Assembly: GCF_028882275.1 (NCBI RefSeq)
Contig: NZ_JARBUT010000024.1
Span: forward strand, 42,102-106,101
Reading direction: 5' to 3'
Length of the DNA: 64,000 nucleotides
Source of the DNA: Nocardiopsis sp. N85
GTDB lineage: Bacteria; Actinomycetota; Actinomycetes; Streptosporangiales; Streptosporangiaceae
In this document: piece after piece, positions 49,334 to 57,983 of the stretch
Numbering within the stretch: the stretch's first letter is position 1
Layout of the letters: every line of letters starts with the position of its first letter
Position numbers and translations under genes: made by a program
The notes under the pieces: model-generated
Databases searched by the model: none
The model's input: the letters and a program-made list of their open reading frames with translations, nothing else
Told to the model about the DNA's origin: nothing

Positions 49334-50743
49334 ATGACGACGACAACGAACGGAAAGAGGGGGCGGGGACGCCGCACGGCGAGACTGCTCGCCCCGGTGT
49401 TCGCCGCGGCCCTGGCCCTGAGCGCCGGGGCGACCGCCCACGCCGAGGACCCGCCCCTGCGGGACCTGGCCGACCGGCAGGGGTCGCGCATGGGCGTGGC
49501 GGTCTCCGCCCACCTGCTCGACGACCCGAGGTACGCCGAGATCGCGGCGACCCAGTACAACTCCGTCACCCACGAGAACGAGCTCAAGTGGGAGACCGTC
49601 CAGCCGCAGCGCGGTCAGTTCAACTGGTCGGGCGCCGACCGGCTGGTGGACTTCGCCCGCGCCAACGACCAGGACGTCTACGGCCACACCCTGGTGTGGC
49701 ACAGCCAGCTGCCCTCCTGGGTGGCCAACGGCGGCTTCAGCGCGCCCCAGCTCGAACAGGTGATGGACGATCACATCTCGACGGTGATGGGCCGCTACGC
49801 CGGCGACATCGGCCACTGGGACGTGGTCAACGAGGCGTTCAACGAGAACGGCACCTACCGGGACTCGGTGTTCCACCGGACCCTGGGCCCGGACTACATC
49901 GCCACCTCGCTGGAGATGGCGCACGAGGCCGACCCCGACGCGCGCCTCTTCATCAACGACTACAACGTCGAGGGGATCAACGCCAAGAGCGACGCCCTCT
50001 ACAACCTGGCGTCCTCCCTGCTCGACCGGGGCGTGCCCCTGCACGGCGTGGGGTTGCAGTCGCATCTCATCGTCGGCCAGGTGCCCTCCAGCATGCAGGC
50101 CAACATCCAGCGGTTCGCCGACCTCGGGCTGGAAGTGATCATCACCGAGCTCGACATCCGCACCACCACCCCCGCCTCCGAACAGCAGCTCCGGGCGCAG
50201 GCCGCCGACTACACCCGGGTCTTCCAGGCCTGCCAGGCCGTGGACGGCTGCGGCGGCGTCACCGTGTGGGGCGTCGACGACGGCCACTCGTGGATCCCCG
50301 ACGTCTTCCCCGGTCAGGGCGCGGCCCTGCCCTACACCGCGAACTACCAGGTCAAGCCCGCCTACTGGGCGATGCACGAGGCACTCGGCGGGGACCCCGG
50401 CGGCGACCCGGACCCCGGGCCGGGCGACGGCTCCTGCACGGTGACCTACACCGTCTCCAACCAGTGGAACCAGGGAGCCGTCATCGACGTGACCGTCCGC
50501 AACGACGGTGCGGCCGCGATCGAGGGCTGGAACCTCACCTGGACCCAGCCCGCCGGCCAGCGGATCACCTCCGGCTGGAACGCCACGGTGACCCAGAACG
50601 GAAGCGCCGTGACCGCGGCGGCGGCGTCCTGGAACCGGGTGCTGGCACCCGGCGGCAGCGCCTCGTTCGGCTTCCAGCTCACCCACCAGGGGCAGGTCGC
50701 GAGCCCCGACGCGTTCGCGCTGAACGGCGCCGACTGCGACTGA
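49334..50743 (+). CDS. GH10 endo-1,4-beta-xylanase with C-terminal CBM2
   Basis: 469 aa. The signal peptide ends near ATAHA (about 37). GH10 spans about 40-350: VTHENELKWETVQPQRGQFNW, GHTLVWHSQLPSW, DVVNEAF (acid/base Glu), LFINDYN and VIITELDIRT (nucleophile Glu). A short Gly/Pro/Asp linker leads to CBM2 (CTVTYTVSNQWNQGAVIDVTVRNDG...LNGADCD). It cuts xylan backbones, exposing cellulose. ATG 49334 follows AAGGAA. All four CBM2 Trp positions appear kept. Confidence 0.93.
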   Translation: MTTTTNGKRGRGRRTARLLAPVFAAALALSAGATAHAEDPPLRDLADRQGSRMGVAVSAHLLDDPRYAEIAATQYNSVTHENELKWETVQPQRGQFNWSGADRLVDFARANDQDVYGHTLVWHSQLPSWVANGGFSAPQLEQVMDDHISTVMGRYAGDIGHWDVVNEAFNENGTYRDSVFHRTLGPDYIATSLEMAHEADPDARLFINDYNVEGINAKSDALYNLASSLLDRGVPLHGVGLQSHLIVGQVPSSMQANIQRFADLGLEVIITELDIRTTTPASEQQLRAQAADYTRVFQACQAVDGCGGVTVWGVDDGHSWIPDVFPGQGAALPYTANYQVKPAYWAMHEALGGDPGGDPDPGPGDGSCTVTYTVSNQWNQGAVIDVTVRNDGAAAIEGWNLTWTQPAGQRITSGWNATVTQNGSAVTAAAASWNRVLAPGGSASFGFQLTHQGQVASPDAFALNGADCD

Positions 50744-50848
50744 CCCCCGCCCCCGATCCCTCCCCCAGGGCGTCCGCCGGACGCCCGCACCGACCCCCGG
50801 GGCATCCGACCCCCACCACGGGTGCCCCGGGCCCGAACCACCCACCCG

Positions 50849-50887
50849 GCCCCGAGGACCGGACCTCCTCCGCCCGGTCCTCGGGGC
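50849..50887 (+). terminator. Stem-loop at the GH10-GH5 junction
   Basis: A perfect 14-bp stem (GCCCCGAGGACCGG / CCGGTCCTCGGGGC) with an 11-nt loop, ending 21 bp before the GH5 start. Confidence 0.65.
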
Positions 50888-50908
50888 ACCCCTCACCTGG
50901 AGACGCCG

Positions 50909-52270
50909 ATGCGCACCCGGATCGCGCTGGCACTCGGGGCCGCCCTGGCCTTGGTGGCCTCCCTGTTCGCCTTCTCGCTACCCGCCCACGCCGACACCGG
51001 CTTCCGCGTTCAGGACGGACGCCTCGTGGACGCCGCCGGCAACGACTTCCTCATTCGCGGCGTCAGCCACGCCCACACCTGGTACACCCACCAGACCGGA
51101 TCCTTCGCCGACATCAAGTCGCTGGGCGCCAACACCGTCCGCGTCGTCCTCAGCAGCGGCGACCGCTGGAACGAGAACAGCGCCGCGGACGTGGAGAACG
51201 TGGTCTCCCTCTGCAAGGCGAACCGCCTCGTCTGCATGCTGGAGGTCCACGACACCACCGGCTACGGCGAGGAGGGCGCCGCCGCCACCCTCGACGAGGC
51301 CGTCGACTACTGGCTGCGGATCCAGGACGTCCTCCACGGCGAGGAGGACCACGTCCTCGTCAACATCGGCAACGAGCCCTACGGCAATGACCAGAGCGTC
51401 AACCAGGCCTGGGCCGCCGACACCATCGACGCCGTCGAGCGGCTGCGCGCCGCCGGGTTCGAGCACACCCTCGTGGTGGACGCGCCCAACTGGGGCCAGG
51501 ACTGGCAGGGCATCATGCGCCGGGACGCGCCGCAGGTGGCCGCCGCCGACGACAACACCGTGTTCTCCATCCACATGTACGGCGTCTACCAGCAGGAGTC
51601 CACGGTCATCTCCTACCTGGAGCACTTCGTGAACGCCGGTCTGCCGCTGATCGTCGGCGAGTTCGGCCACGACCACAGCGACGGCGATCCCGACGAGGAC
51701 GCCATCATGGAGCACACCCGTCGGCTCGGGCTCGGCTACGTCGGCTGGTCCTGGAGCGGCAACGGCGGCGGTGTGGAGTACCTCGACATGGTCGAGGGCT
51801 TCGACGTGAACCGGCTCACCCCGTGGGGCGAGCGCATCTTCCACGGACCGGACGGCATCGGCGAGACGTCCGTCGAGGCTCCGATCTACGGCGGTGGCGG
51901 CGAACCGACGGACCCGCCCACCGAAGAGCCCAGCGAACCGCCCACGGAAGAGCCCAGCGAGCCGCCGACCGACCCCGAGGGCGAGTGCACCGCCGAGTTC
52001 CGGGTCACCAACGAGTGGTCCGGCGGATTCCAGGCCGAGGTCGAGGTCACCGCGCACACCGCCCTCACCGGCTGGGTCGTCACCTGGACCTCCCCGTCGG
52101 GCCAGACCGTCGCCCACTCCTGGAACACCGACCTGAGCACCTCCGGCGGCACCGTCACCGCGCGCAACGTCGCCTACAACGGCACCGTCGCCGCCGGTGC
52201 CGCCACCACCTTCGGACTCATCGGGAACGGCACCGCCGTCGCCCCCGACCCCGCGTGCGCCGCGGCCTGA
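50909..52270 (+). CDS. GH5 endo-1,4-beta-mannanase (GH5_8 type) with CBM2
   Basis: 453 aa. The signal peptide ends near LPAHA (about 31). The catalytic domain (about 33-320) begins FRVQDGRLVDAAGNDFLIRGVSHAHTWYTHQTGSFADIKSLGANTVRVVLSSGDRW, the pattern of bacterial GH5_8 mannanases such as Thermobifida Man5. The acid/base Glu is in VNIGNEPYGN and the nucleophile in IVGEFGHDH. A Pro/Glu/Thr linker leads to CBM2 (CTAEFRVTNEWSGGFQAEVEVTA...). It cuts mannan or glucomannan. A cellulase cannot be excluded, but the N-terminal motif favours mannan. Confidence 0.87.
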   Translation: MRTRIALALGAALALVASLFAFSLPAHADTGFRVQDGRLVDAAGNDFLIRGVSHAHTWYTHQTGSFADIKSLGANTVRVVLSSGDRWNENSAADVENVVSLCKANRLVCMLEVHDTTGYGEEGAAATLDEAVDYWLRIQDVLHGEEDHVLVNIGNEPYGNDQSVNQAWAADTIDAVERLRAAGFEHTLVVDAPNWGQDWQGIMRRDAPQVAAADDNTVFSIHMYGVYQQESTVISYLEHFVNAGLPLIVGEFGHDHSDGDPDEDAIMEHTRRLGLGYVGWSWSGNGGGVEYLDMVEGFDVNRLTPWGERIFHGPDGIGETSVEAPIYGGGGEPTDPPTEEPSEPPTEEPSEPPTDPEGECTAEFRVTNEWSGGFQAEVEVTAHTALTGWVVTWTSPSGQTVAHSWNTDLSTSGGTVTARNVAYNGTVAAGAATTFGLIGNGTAVAPDPACAAA

Positions 52271-52284
52271 CCGGCCGCGACGAC

Positions 52285-52310
52285 CCCGGCCGGGCGACCG
52301 CCCGGCCGGG
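52285..52310 (+). terminator. Stem-loop at the GH5-LPMO junction
   Basis: A perfect 11-bp stem (CCCGGCCGGGC / GCCCGGCCGGG) with loop GACC, 14 bp after the GH5 stop and 31 bp before the LPMO start. Confidence 0.6.
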
Positions 52311-52341
52311 ACTCCCCCACCCGAAAGGAAGAACACCCCCC

Positions 52342-53424
52342 ATGGAGAGGACCCGCACCCGCAATCTCCTCACCGCCGCGGTGGCGCTCAGCGCGCTCGC
52401 CGTCGGCTACTCGGTGGTGGTCGCGCCCGAGCCCGCCGAGGCGCACGGCGCGTTCACCTACCCCGCCTCCCGCACCTACGCCTGCTTCCAGGACGCCACC
52501 GGCGGCACCTCCGGCGGCGCCCTGGCCCCCACCAACCCGGCCTGTGCCGACGCGCTCGCCGAGGGCGGGGACTACGCGTACTGGAACTGGTTCGGCAACC
52601 TCATCGGCAACTCCGCCGGACGGCACCGTGAGTTCGTCGCCGACGGCGAGCTGTGCGGGCCGACCCCGCAGTTCAGCGCGTTCAACGCCGCCCGCGACGA
52701 CTGGCCGTCCACGCCGTTGCAGGCCAACACGACGGTGGAGTTCCACCACAACGCCTGGGCCGCGCACCCGGGCACGTTCTTCACCTACGTCACCAAGTCG
52801 GGCTGGAACCCGAACCAGCCGCTGGACTGGGACGACCTGGAGCTCGTCGACACGGCCGTCAACCCGCCGCTGCGCAGCGGGGGAGTGGCGGGCGCCGAGT
52901 ACTACTGGGACGTGGACCTGCCGAACCGGTCGGGCCGGCACGTCGTGTACTCGGTGTGGGAGCGGTCGGACAGCCCGGAGGCGTTCTACAACTGCTCCGA
53001 CGTGGTGTTCAGCGGCGGGAACGGTCAGCCCGATCCCACCGACCCGCCCGAGCCCACGGACCCGCCGGAACCGACCGACCCCCCGGAGCCGACGGACCCG
53101 CCGACCGACCCGCCGGCGGACGAGTACTGCACCGCCGAGTACCGCGTCCTCAACGAGTGGTCGGGAGGCTTCCAGGCCGAGGTCGAGCTGACCGCCGGTG
53201 AGGACGGCGTCGACGGGTGGATGGTCGACTGGGTGTTCGCCAACGGCCAGACGATCTCCAGCCTGTGGAACGGCACGGTGGTCAACCACGGTTCGCACCA
53301 CGAGGTGAGGAACCTGCCGCACAACAGCCTGCTGGGACCGGGCCAGAGCACGAGCTTCGGGTTCACGGCCAACCACCCGGGCGGTGTGAACATCGTCCCG
53401 CTCCCGGACTGCGGCCCCGCGTAG
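52342..53424 (+). CDS. AA10 lytic polysaccharide monooxygenase with CBM2
   Basis: 360 aa. Signal cleavage after PAEA leaves HGAFTYPASRTYACF, so His is residue 1 of the mature enzyme, half of the copper histidine brace. The second brace His is in NAWAAHPGTFFTYVT. The AA10 domain extends to about residue 225, then a repeated PTDPPE linker and CBM2 (CTAEYRVLNEWSGGFQAEVELTA...). It oxidatively breaks crystalline cellulose (or chitin), making ends for GH6 and GH48. It resembles the cellulose-active Thermobifida and Streptomyces proteins with CBM2. GAAAGGAAG lies upstream of ATG 52342. Confidence 0.93.
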   Translation: MERTRTRNLLTAAVALSALAVGYSVVVAPEPAEAHGAFTYPASRTYACFQDATGGTSGGALAPTNPACADALAEGGDYAYWNWFGNLIGNSAGRHREFVADGELCGPTPQFSAFNAARDDWPSTPLQANTTVEFHHNAWAAHPGTFFTYVTKSGWNPNQPLDWDDLELVDTAVNPPLRSGGVAGAEYYWDVDLPNRSGRHVVYSVWERSDSPEAFYNCSDVVFSGGNGQPDPTDPPEPTDPPEPTDPPEPTDPPTDPPADEYCTAEYRVLNEWSGGFQAEVELTAGEDGVDGWMVDWVFANGQTISSLWNGTVVNHGSHHEVRNLPHNSLLGPGQSTSFGFTANHPGGVNIVPLPDCGPA

Positions 53425-53446
53425 TCCCCGACCCCTGAGAGGACCA

Positions 53447-53476
53447 GGAGGGTCCGGGCACCCGCCCGGGCCCTCC
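53447..53476 (+). terminator. Terminator of the cellulase cluster
   Basis: A 13-bp stem (GGAGGGTCCGGGC with GCCCGGGCCCTCC, one G-T) and a 4-nt loop, 22 bp after the last stop. Confidence 0.7.
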
Positions 53477-53625
53477 GCCGCGTCCGAGACCGGGCCGGGT
53501 GCGACGGGCGCGGGGGCGTCCACGGGCCCTCCCGGCGGCCGGCGGGGTCCGGCCCGGCCGGGTGCGGTGGAGCGTCAGGGGCGATCGGCGCGCTCACGCG
53601 AGGCGCCCTCCCGGCGGCCGGCGGT

Positions 53626-54270
53626 TCACGCTGCGATGGGGAGTCCGGCCGAGCGCCATTCGACGATGCCCTCCTCCAACAGGGCGGCGCGGCGGCCGTG
53701 GGCGGTGAGCAGGCGCACGGCGTCGTAGGAGAGCACGCAGTAGCGGCCCCGGCAGTAGGCGACCACCTCGACCCCGGCGGGCAGTTCCGCCAGTCGGTCG
53801 GCCAGTTCCGGCAGGGGGATGGACACGGCGCCGGGGATGTGGCCCGCGGCGTACTCGGACTCGGGTCGCACGTCCAGCACCAGCGCGGAGCCGTCGGCGG
53901 CCGAGGACAGCAGCTCCCGGCGGCCCACCAGCCGGATGCCGTCGTGGTCCAGGTAGGCGCGGCGGACCGCCTCCACGTCCGCGTTGCGGCTGTCGGCGAC
54001 CGCGCACAGCAGGGACATCAGCGCGGCCACGTCGTCTCCGGCCAGCCGGTAGTGGAGGCGGGTGCCCTCGCCGCGCACGGACACCAGCCCGGCCCGGCGC
54101 AGGGTCTGGAGGTGGGCCGAGGCGGTCGTCAGCTTCAGCCCGGCGGCGTCGGCGAGGTCCTGGACGGGGCGCTCGCCTTGGGCCAGCAGCTCCAGGATCT
54201 CCAGGCGCTTGCCGTGGGCCAACGCCTTGCCGGTACGCGCGACGGCCTCGTACAGGTCGGTCTTGTCCAT
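53626..54270 (-). CDS. ArsR-family regulator fused to a rhodanese domain
   Basis: 214 aa. The N-terminal winged HTH (KRLEILELLAQGERPVQDLADAAGLKLTTASAHLQTLRRAGLVSVRGEGTRLHYRLAG, about 20-78) lacks the ArsR metal Cys pair. The C-terminal rhodanese (LVLDVRPESEYAAGHIPGAVSIPLPEL..., active loop CRGRYC, about 120-210) has a catalytic Cys, so it may sense sulfane sulfur or a reactive sulfur species. It is divergent from a methyltransferase with a palindrome between them. ATG 54270 is chosen; GAGGGCAG lies upstream. Confidence 0.85.
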   Translation of the reverse strand: MDKTDLYEAVARTGKALAHGKRLEILELLAQGERPVQDLADAAGLKLTTASAHLQTLRRAGLVSVRGEGTRLHYRLAGDDVAALMSLLCAVADSRNADVEAVRRAYLDHDGIRLVGRRELLSSAADGSALVLDVRPESEYAAGHIPGAVSIPLPELADRLAELPAGVEVVAYCRGRYCVLSYDAVRLLTAHGRRAALLEEGIVEWRSAGLPIAA

Positions 54271-54295
54271 CTGCCTGCCCTCCTGTTATTCCATG

Positions 54296-54307
54296 ATTCC
54301 ATGGAAT
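54296..54307. promoter_or_regulatory. Palindrome ATTCCATGGAAT, likely operator of the ArsR-rhodanese protein
   Basis: A perfect 12-bp palindrome midway between the divergent genes, preceded by a further half site TATTCCATG (54287-54295). It is AT-rich against a high-GC background. Confidence 0.6.
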
Positions 54308-54363
54308 AGTGTACAAAGAGCGGTCGCGGGGAGCCTCCCCGGCGCGGTGAGGAGGAGCGGGGC

Positions 54364-55020
54364 ATGGACGAGGACCTGGGCGCGCTCCAGCGGGAGCACT
54401 GGCAGGACACCTACCGGCGCCATCCGGTCATGTACGGCTCGGAGCCCTCGCGGGCGGCGCGCTACGCCGCCGAGGTGTTCGCCGAGCGGAGCGCGGGGAC
54501 CGTCCTGGAACTGGGCGCGGGGCACGGCCGCGACGCCCTGTGGCTGGCCGGGCGGGACCTGCGGGTACACGCCCTGGACTTCAGCGCCACCGCCCTGGAC
54601 CGGCTGGAGCGGGACGCGGCCGAGAGAGGGCTGGCCGACCGCGTCACGGCCCGTGTACACGACGCCCGCGAGGAACTGCCGCTGTCCGACGCCTCGGTGG
54701 ACGGCGTGTTCGCGCACATGCTGCTCTGCATGGCCCTGTCCACCGACCGGATCCGGGCCCTGGCGGGCGAGGTGCGCCGGGTGCTGCGCCCGGGGGGCTC
54801 CTTCGTCTACACCGTCCGCCACACCGGCGACGCCCACCACGGCACCGGGGTCCCCCACGGGGACGGGATCTTCGAGCACGGCGGGTTCGCGGTGCACTTC
54901 TTCGATCGGGCCCTGGTCGAGGAACTGGCCCTGGGGTGGCGTCTGGAGGAGGTGCATCCCTTCGAGGAGGGCGATCTGCCCCGGCGGTTGTGGCGCGTCA
55001 CCATGGTCCGCCCCGCCTGA
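54364..55020 (+). CDS. Class I SAM-dependent methyltransferase
   Basis: 218 aa. TVLELGAGHGRDALWLAGRDLRVHALDFSATALDRL gives motifs I and II (about 45-80), LPLSDASVDGVFAHMLLCMAL motif IV, and LRPGGSFVYTVRH motif V. The methyltransferase_11 fold resembles TehB-like detoxifying enzymes. The substrate is unknown. Its place opposite an ArsR-rhodanese regulator suggests induction by a thiol or metalloid stress (inference). ATG 54364 follows GGAGCGGGGC. Confidence 0.82.
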   Translation: MDEDLGALQREHWQDTYRRHPVMYGSEPSRAARYAAEVFAERSAGTVLELGAGHGRDALWLAGRDLRVHALDFSATALDRLERDAAERGLADRVTARVHDAREELPLSDASVDGVFAHMLLCMALSTDRIRALAGEVRRVLRPGGSFVYTVRHTGDAHHGTGVPHGDGIFEHGGFAVHFFDRALVEELALGWRLEEVHPFEEGDLPRRLWRVTMVRPA

Positions 55021-55126
55021 GCGCGGTTCGGGGTGCGAGGCGGCGGAGGCGGCCGGGCCGGACGCGAAGGCGCCCCCTGGTGGATGGGCCGCCGCGTCCG
55101 ACCGCCGGGGAGGGAAGGGACGCCGT

Positions 55127-56182
55127 TCAGCGGACCTGTGCGACGAGCTGGAACAGGAGCTGGTGCACGAGGGAACGGGGGACCATCTGGTTGACGGTCG
55201 CGGAGACGTGGAGGTCCCGTTCCGGGACGTGGTACAGCGTGTTGCCGAAGGCGCCCGAGTGGCCGATCATCTCCGGGATCGGCGTGAACGGTGACAGCCA
55301 CCGGGGGAGCCTGAGTCGCATGAGGCCGACCCCGTAGGCGATGGGGACGAATCGGGAGAAGACCGGGTTCCAGTGCTCCGTCATCTCCGCCAGGTAGTGC
55401 GCCGGGAACAGCTCGCCCGCCATGAACGCGCGCAGGAACCGCACCTGGTCGGCGGAGGTCGACACCACCGCGCCGTCGGGAGGGAACGAGGCGATCGTCT
55501 TCGGGACGCGCAGCGCGGTGCGGCCGTGCAGGATCGGCGCGACCTCGTCGTAGCGGTCCAGCGTGTCCGGGGTGAACAGCCAGGTGTCGCGCAGGCCGAG
55601 CGGTTCGACGATCCGGCTTCGGAAGGCCTCCTCGTAGCCGCCGGAGGTGGCCACCTCGATGATGCGTCCGAGCAGCTGGTAGTTGGTGTCGCAGTACTGC
55701 GCCCGGCCCGGCGCCGAGGGGGCGAACCGGCTCGGCATGCCCCTCGCCATCTCCAGGAATTCCTCGAAGGTCCAGGCGGCGTCGGTGCGCAGCATGTCGC
55801 CCAGGAAGGTCGTGCCGTCCGGGCGCTTCTGCTCGAAGTAGTCCGGGATCCCCGACGTCTGCGTCAGCAGTTCGCGGATCGTGATCGCCGGGCCGTGGTC
55901 CCGCCCGCCGTGCGTGTTCAGCCCGCGCATCGTGTCCTCGCCGAGGATCTCCGCCGCGCGCGTGTCGAGGGTCAGGACCTTCTCGTCGCGAAGCCGCATG
56001 AGCATCGAGACGGTGTACAGCTTGGTGATGCTGGCGATGAAGTAGGGGCGGTCGGTGTCCCCGTGGCTCCAGGTGAACCCGGTGGACGGCTGCTCGATCG
56101 TGACGCTCATGGCCGACACCGCCGGTTTCGCGGCGTAGCGGGCCGCGATCCGGTGCAGTCGGGCAGAGGTGGGCGGACTCAC
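55127..56182 (-). CDS. Serine hydrolase, beta-lactamase class C family
   Basis: 351 aa. FIASITKLYTVSMLMRLRDE has the SxxK nucleophile (SITK, about residue 51). The second motif reads YCDTNYQLLGRII (usual YxN) and the third is GHSGAFGN in place of KTG. These match esterases or D-Ala peptidases of the family more than true beta-lactamases. No signal peptide is seen. GTG 56182 overlaps the PadR stop (GTGA), so the two genes are one coupled unit and PadR probably controls both. Confidence 0.85.
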   Translation of the reverse strand: MSPPTSARLHRIAARYAAKPAVSAMSVTIEQPSTGFTWSHGDTDRPYFIASITKLYTVSMLMRLRDEKVLTLDTRAAEILGEDTMRGLNTHGGRDHGPAITIRELLTQTSGIPDYFEQKRPDGTTFLGDMLRTDAAWTFEEFLEMARGMPSRFAPSAPGRAQYCDTNYQLLGRIIEVATSGGYEEAFRSRIVEPLGLRDTWLFTPDTLDRYDEVAPILHGRTALRVPKTIASFPPDGAVVSTSADQVRFLRAFMAGELFPAHYLAEMTEHWNPVFSRFVPIAYGVGLMRLRLPRWLSPFTPIPEMIGHSGAFGNTLYHVPERDLHVSATVNQMVPRSLVHQLLFQLVAQVR

Positions 56183-56715
56183 GACGTGATCCCCTCCAGT
56201 CGTCGTTCGGTGGCGTCCAGCCAGTCGAGTTCGGTTCTCGCGTGGGCGATGCCGTTGGCGAGCGTGGCCAGACGGAGCACACCGCCGAGCCCGAACTCGG
56301 CGGCGTCGGCCGGGACCTCGATCGCCTCCAACGCCGCGAGTTGTCCGCTCAGCTCCCGCCGGCGGGTGTCCAGCAGTTCCCGGATCCGTTCCACCGGCAT
56401 CCGGTCCGCGAAGAACAGTCGTGCGAGGAAGGGTTCGCGCGAGGGCCGGGCCTTCAGCGGGGAGGCGAGCCACCGGTCCAGTTCGGCCGACCCGAGGTCG
56501 GTCACGCTGTGCAGGTGCATGTTGGGGCGCTCCTCCTGCACCACGGTGCGGCGGACGGCGAGGCCGTCCTCCACCAGGCCGGCGAGCGTGCGGTAGATCT
56601 GCGACTGATCCGCCGTCCAGAAGTGCCCGACGCTCTCGTCGATCACCTTCTTCAACTCGTAGCCGCTCATCGGCTTGATGGACAGGATTCCGAGGATGGC
56701 GTGCCGTAGGGACAT
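56179..56715 (-). CDS. PadR-family transcriptional regulator
   Basis: 178 aa. The N-terminal winged helix (LRHAILGILSIKPMSGYELKKVIDESVGHFWTADQSQIYRTLAGLVEDGLAVRR) is typical of PadR, followed by a Vir_act-type helical domain (WLASPLKARPSREPFLARLFFADRMPVERIRELLDTRRRELSGQLAALEAI). It likely represses its own operon and is released by a small aromatic or drug-like ligand. An inverted repeat lies one base before the start codon. Confidence 0.9.
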   Translation of the reverse strand: MSLRHAILGILSIKPMSGYELKKVIDESVGHFWTADQSQIYRTLAGLVEDGLAVRRTVVQEERPNMHLHSVTDLGSAELDRWLASPLKARPSREPFLARLFFADRMPVERIRELLDTRRRELSGQLAALEAIEVPADAAEFGLGGVLRLATLANGIAHARTELDWLDATERRLEGITS

Positions 56716-56716
56716 G

Positions 56717-56729
56717 GCTAGATGCTAGC
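56717..56729. promoter_or_regulatory. Inverted repeat GCTAG-ATG-CTAGC before padR
   Basis: A perfect 5-bp inverted repeat with a 3-bp centre, directly upstream of the padR start and next to AT-rich ACATATATG. It is a likely autoregulatory operator. Confidence 0.5.
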
Positions 56730-56914
56730 TCACATATATGCGATGTCCAATAGATGTCAGTGCATATTCATCGGCGCGGGGTCGCACTCCGGCGGACCCG
56801 TCGCCCGGCACGAGGTGACCCGCCCTGGCACCGCCTTCTCACCCGGTCGACGCGCGTCGGGAGGCCCCCACCCGGACCGTCGCGGACATCGACCCGACGG
56901 CGAGCGCCGTGCGG

Positions 56915-57715
56915 TCAGCCCTTCAAGACGTAGAAGCGCACCGGTGAGTTCGGCTCGAAGCCGATGCGCGGGTACAGGGGCGCCCCCGCCGCGGTCGCGT
57001 GCAGGGTGGCGCGGATCAGGCCGGTCGCCCGAGCGCCCTCGTACAGGGCCTTGCGCGTGACGGCCTCGCCGTAGCCCCGGCGCTCCCACTCCGGTGCCGT
57101 GGCCACGAGCGCGACGAAGAGGCGGCCGTCCGCCTCCACCGTTCCGGCGCACGTCACCGGAACACCGTCCCGCACACCCAGGTAGGCGTGCACCCCGTCC
57201 CTCCACAGCGTCGACCCGAGCAGACCGTCCCGCCCGTCCTCCAGGGGGAACCCGTAGGCGCGCGAGTTCAGGTCCGCGTACGCCCGCAGGTGCTCCTCGG
57301 TGGACACCCGGACGAACTCCAGCTCGGGATGGGACGGCTCGGGAAGGGGGAGGAGGTCCCCGGCCATGCCGACCCCGGAGAAGGCGTGTTCCAGACCCAC
57401 CCTCTCGACGGCGGACGAAAGCCCCGCGCGCGCCTGGTCCGTGAGGAGGTCCTCGAAGAGCCACAGGAACCCGGGACGCTCCTTGGAACGCATGACGTCC
57501 GCGGCCCGGCCCAGTCCCTCCTCGACGAGCCCCGGGTCCGCGTCCACGTCGGTCAGCGTGACGCAGTTCCAGAACGCGAACCGGCTGTCGGCCCAACGGA
57601 CGGACACGCCCGGAAGGTCGCGCACGTCGGCGTCCGCGTCACGGTCGAGCACCATGGCGCGCCAGGCCACGGTGAGCTGCTCCATCGACTCGACCGACTC
57701 CGCGCGATCCGCCAT
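56915..57715 (-). CDS. GNAT acetyltransferase
   Basis: 266 aa. About 120 N-terminal residues (EQLTVAWRAMVLDRDADADVRDLPGVSVRWADSRFAFWNCVTLTD) without recognised fold precede a GNAT domain with LFVALVATAPEWERRGYGEAVTRKALYEGARATG (acetyl-CoA loop, about 200-230) and LYPRIGFEPNSPVRFYVLKG. The layout resembles two-part acetyltransferases in which only the second half binds acetyl-CoA. Substrate unknown. ATG 57715 has AAGGGG upstream. Confidence 0.78.
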   Translation of the reverse strand: MADRAESVESMEQLTVAWRAMVLDRDADADVRDLPGVSVRWADSRFAFWNCVTLTDVDADPGLVEEGLGRAADVMRSKERPGFLWLFEDLLTDQARAGLSSAVERVGLEHAFSGVGMAGDLLPLPEPSHPELEFVRVSTEEHLRAYADLNSRAYGFPLEDGRDGLLGSTLWRDGVHAYLGVRDGVPVTCAGTVEADGRLFVALVATAPEWERRGYGEAVTRKALYEGARATGLIRATLHATAAGAPLYPRIGFEPNSPVRFYVLKG

Positions 57716-57910
57716 CTGCACCCCTTCGGACGGTGGGGCTTCGGGGGAAGCCCCTCTTCCGGTCACAGGATCGCCTGCGGGCCAAGGGTTACCGGTCGGT
57801 TCGGTCGATCCGTGACCGCCACCGCTCCGCCGGGTGTCACGGCGATGGCATGAAAAAAGGGAGAGGGCCTTCGGCCGCTCTCCTCCACTCTCAATCTATA
57901 GCGCACCCCC

Positions 57911-57929
57911 GGACTTGCGGCAAGACCCC
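57911..57929 (+). promoter_or_regulatory. Rifamycin-associated element (RAE) upstream of helR
   Basis: GGACTTGCGGCAAGACCCC closely matches the 19-bp rifamycin-associated element with its CTTGC-GG-CAAG core found before rifamycin-inactivating genes and helR in actinomycetes. It lies 54 bp before the chosen helR start. AGAATC at 57941-57946 may be the -10 box. Confidence 0.8.
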
Positions 57930-57983
57930 CCTCGTGGCCCAGAATCGACCCTCGTGACCACTTGCCATGATCCGGGGGACGAT

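Noticed and set aside
46215..49346. Open frame of 1043 codons on the minus strand
   Set aside because: Antisense to the GH48 gene, with Gly/Val-rich low-complexity translation and no family motif.
55127..56182. True class C beta-lactamase
   Set aside because: It has no signal peptide, and the second and third motifs (YCDTN, HSG) depart from YxN and KTG, so an esterase or peptidase is more likely.
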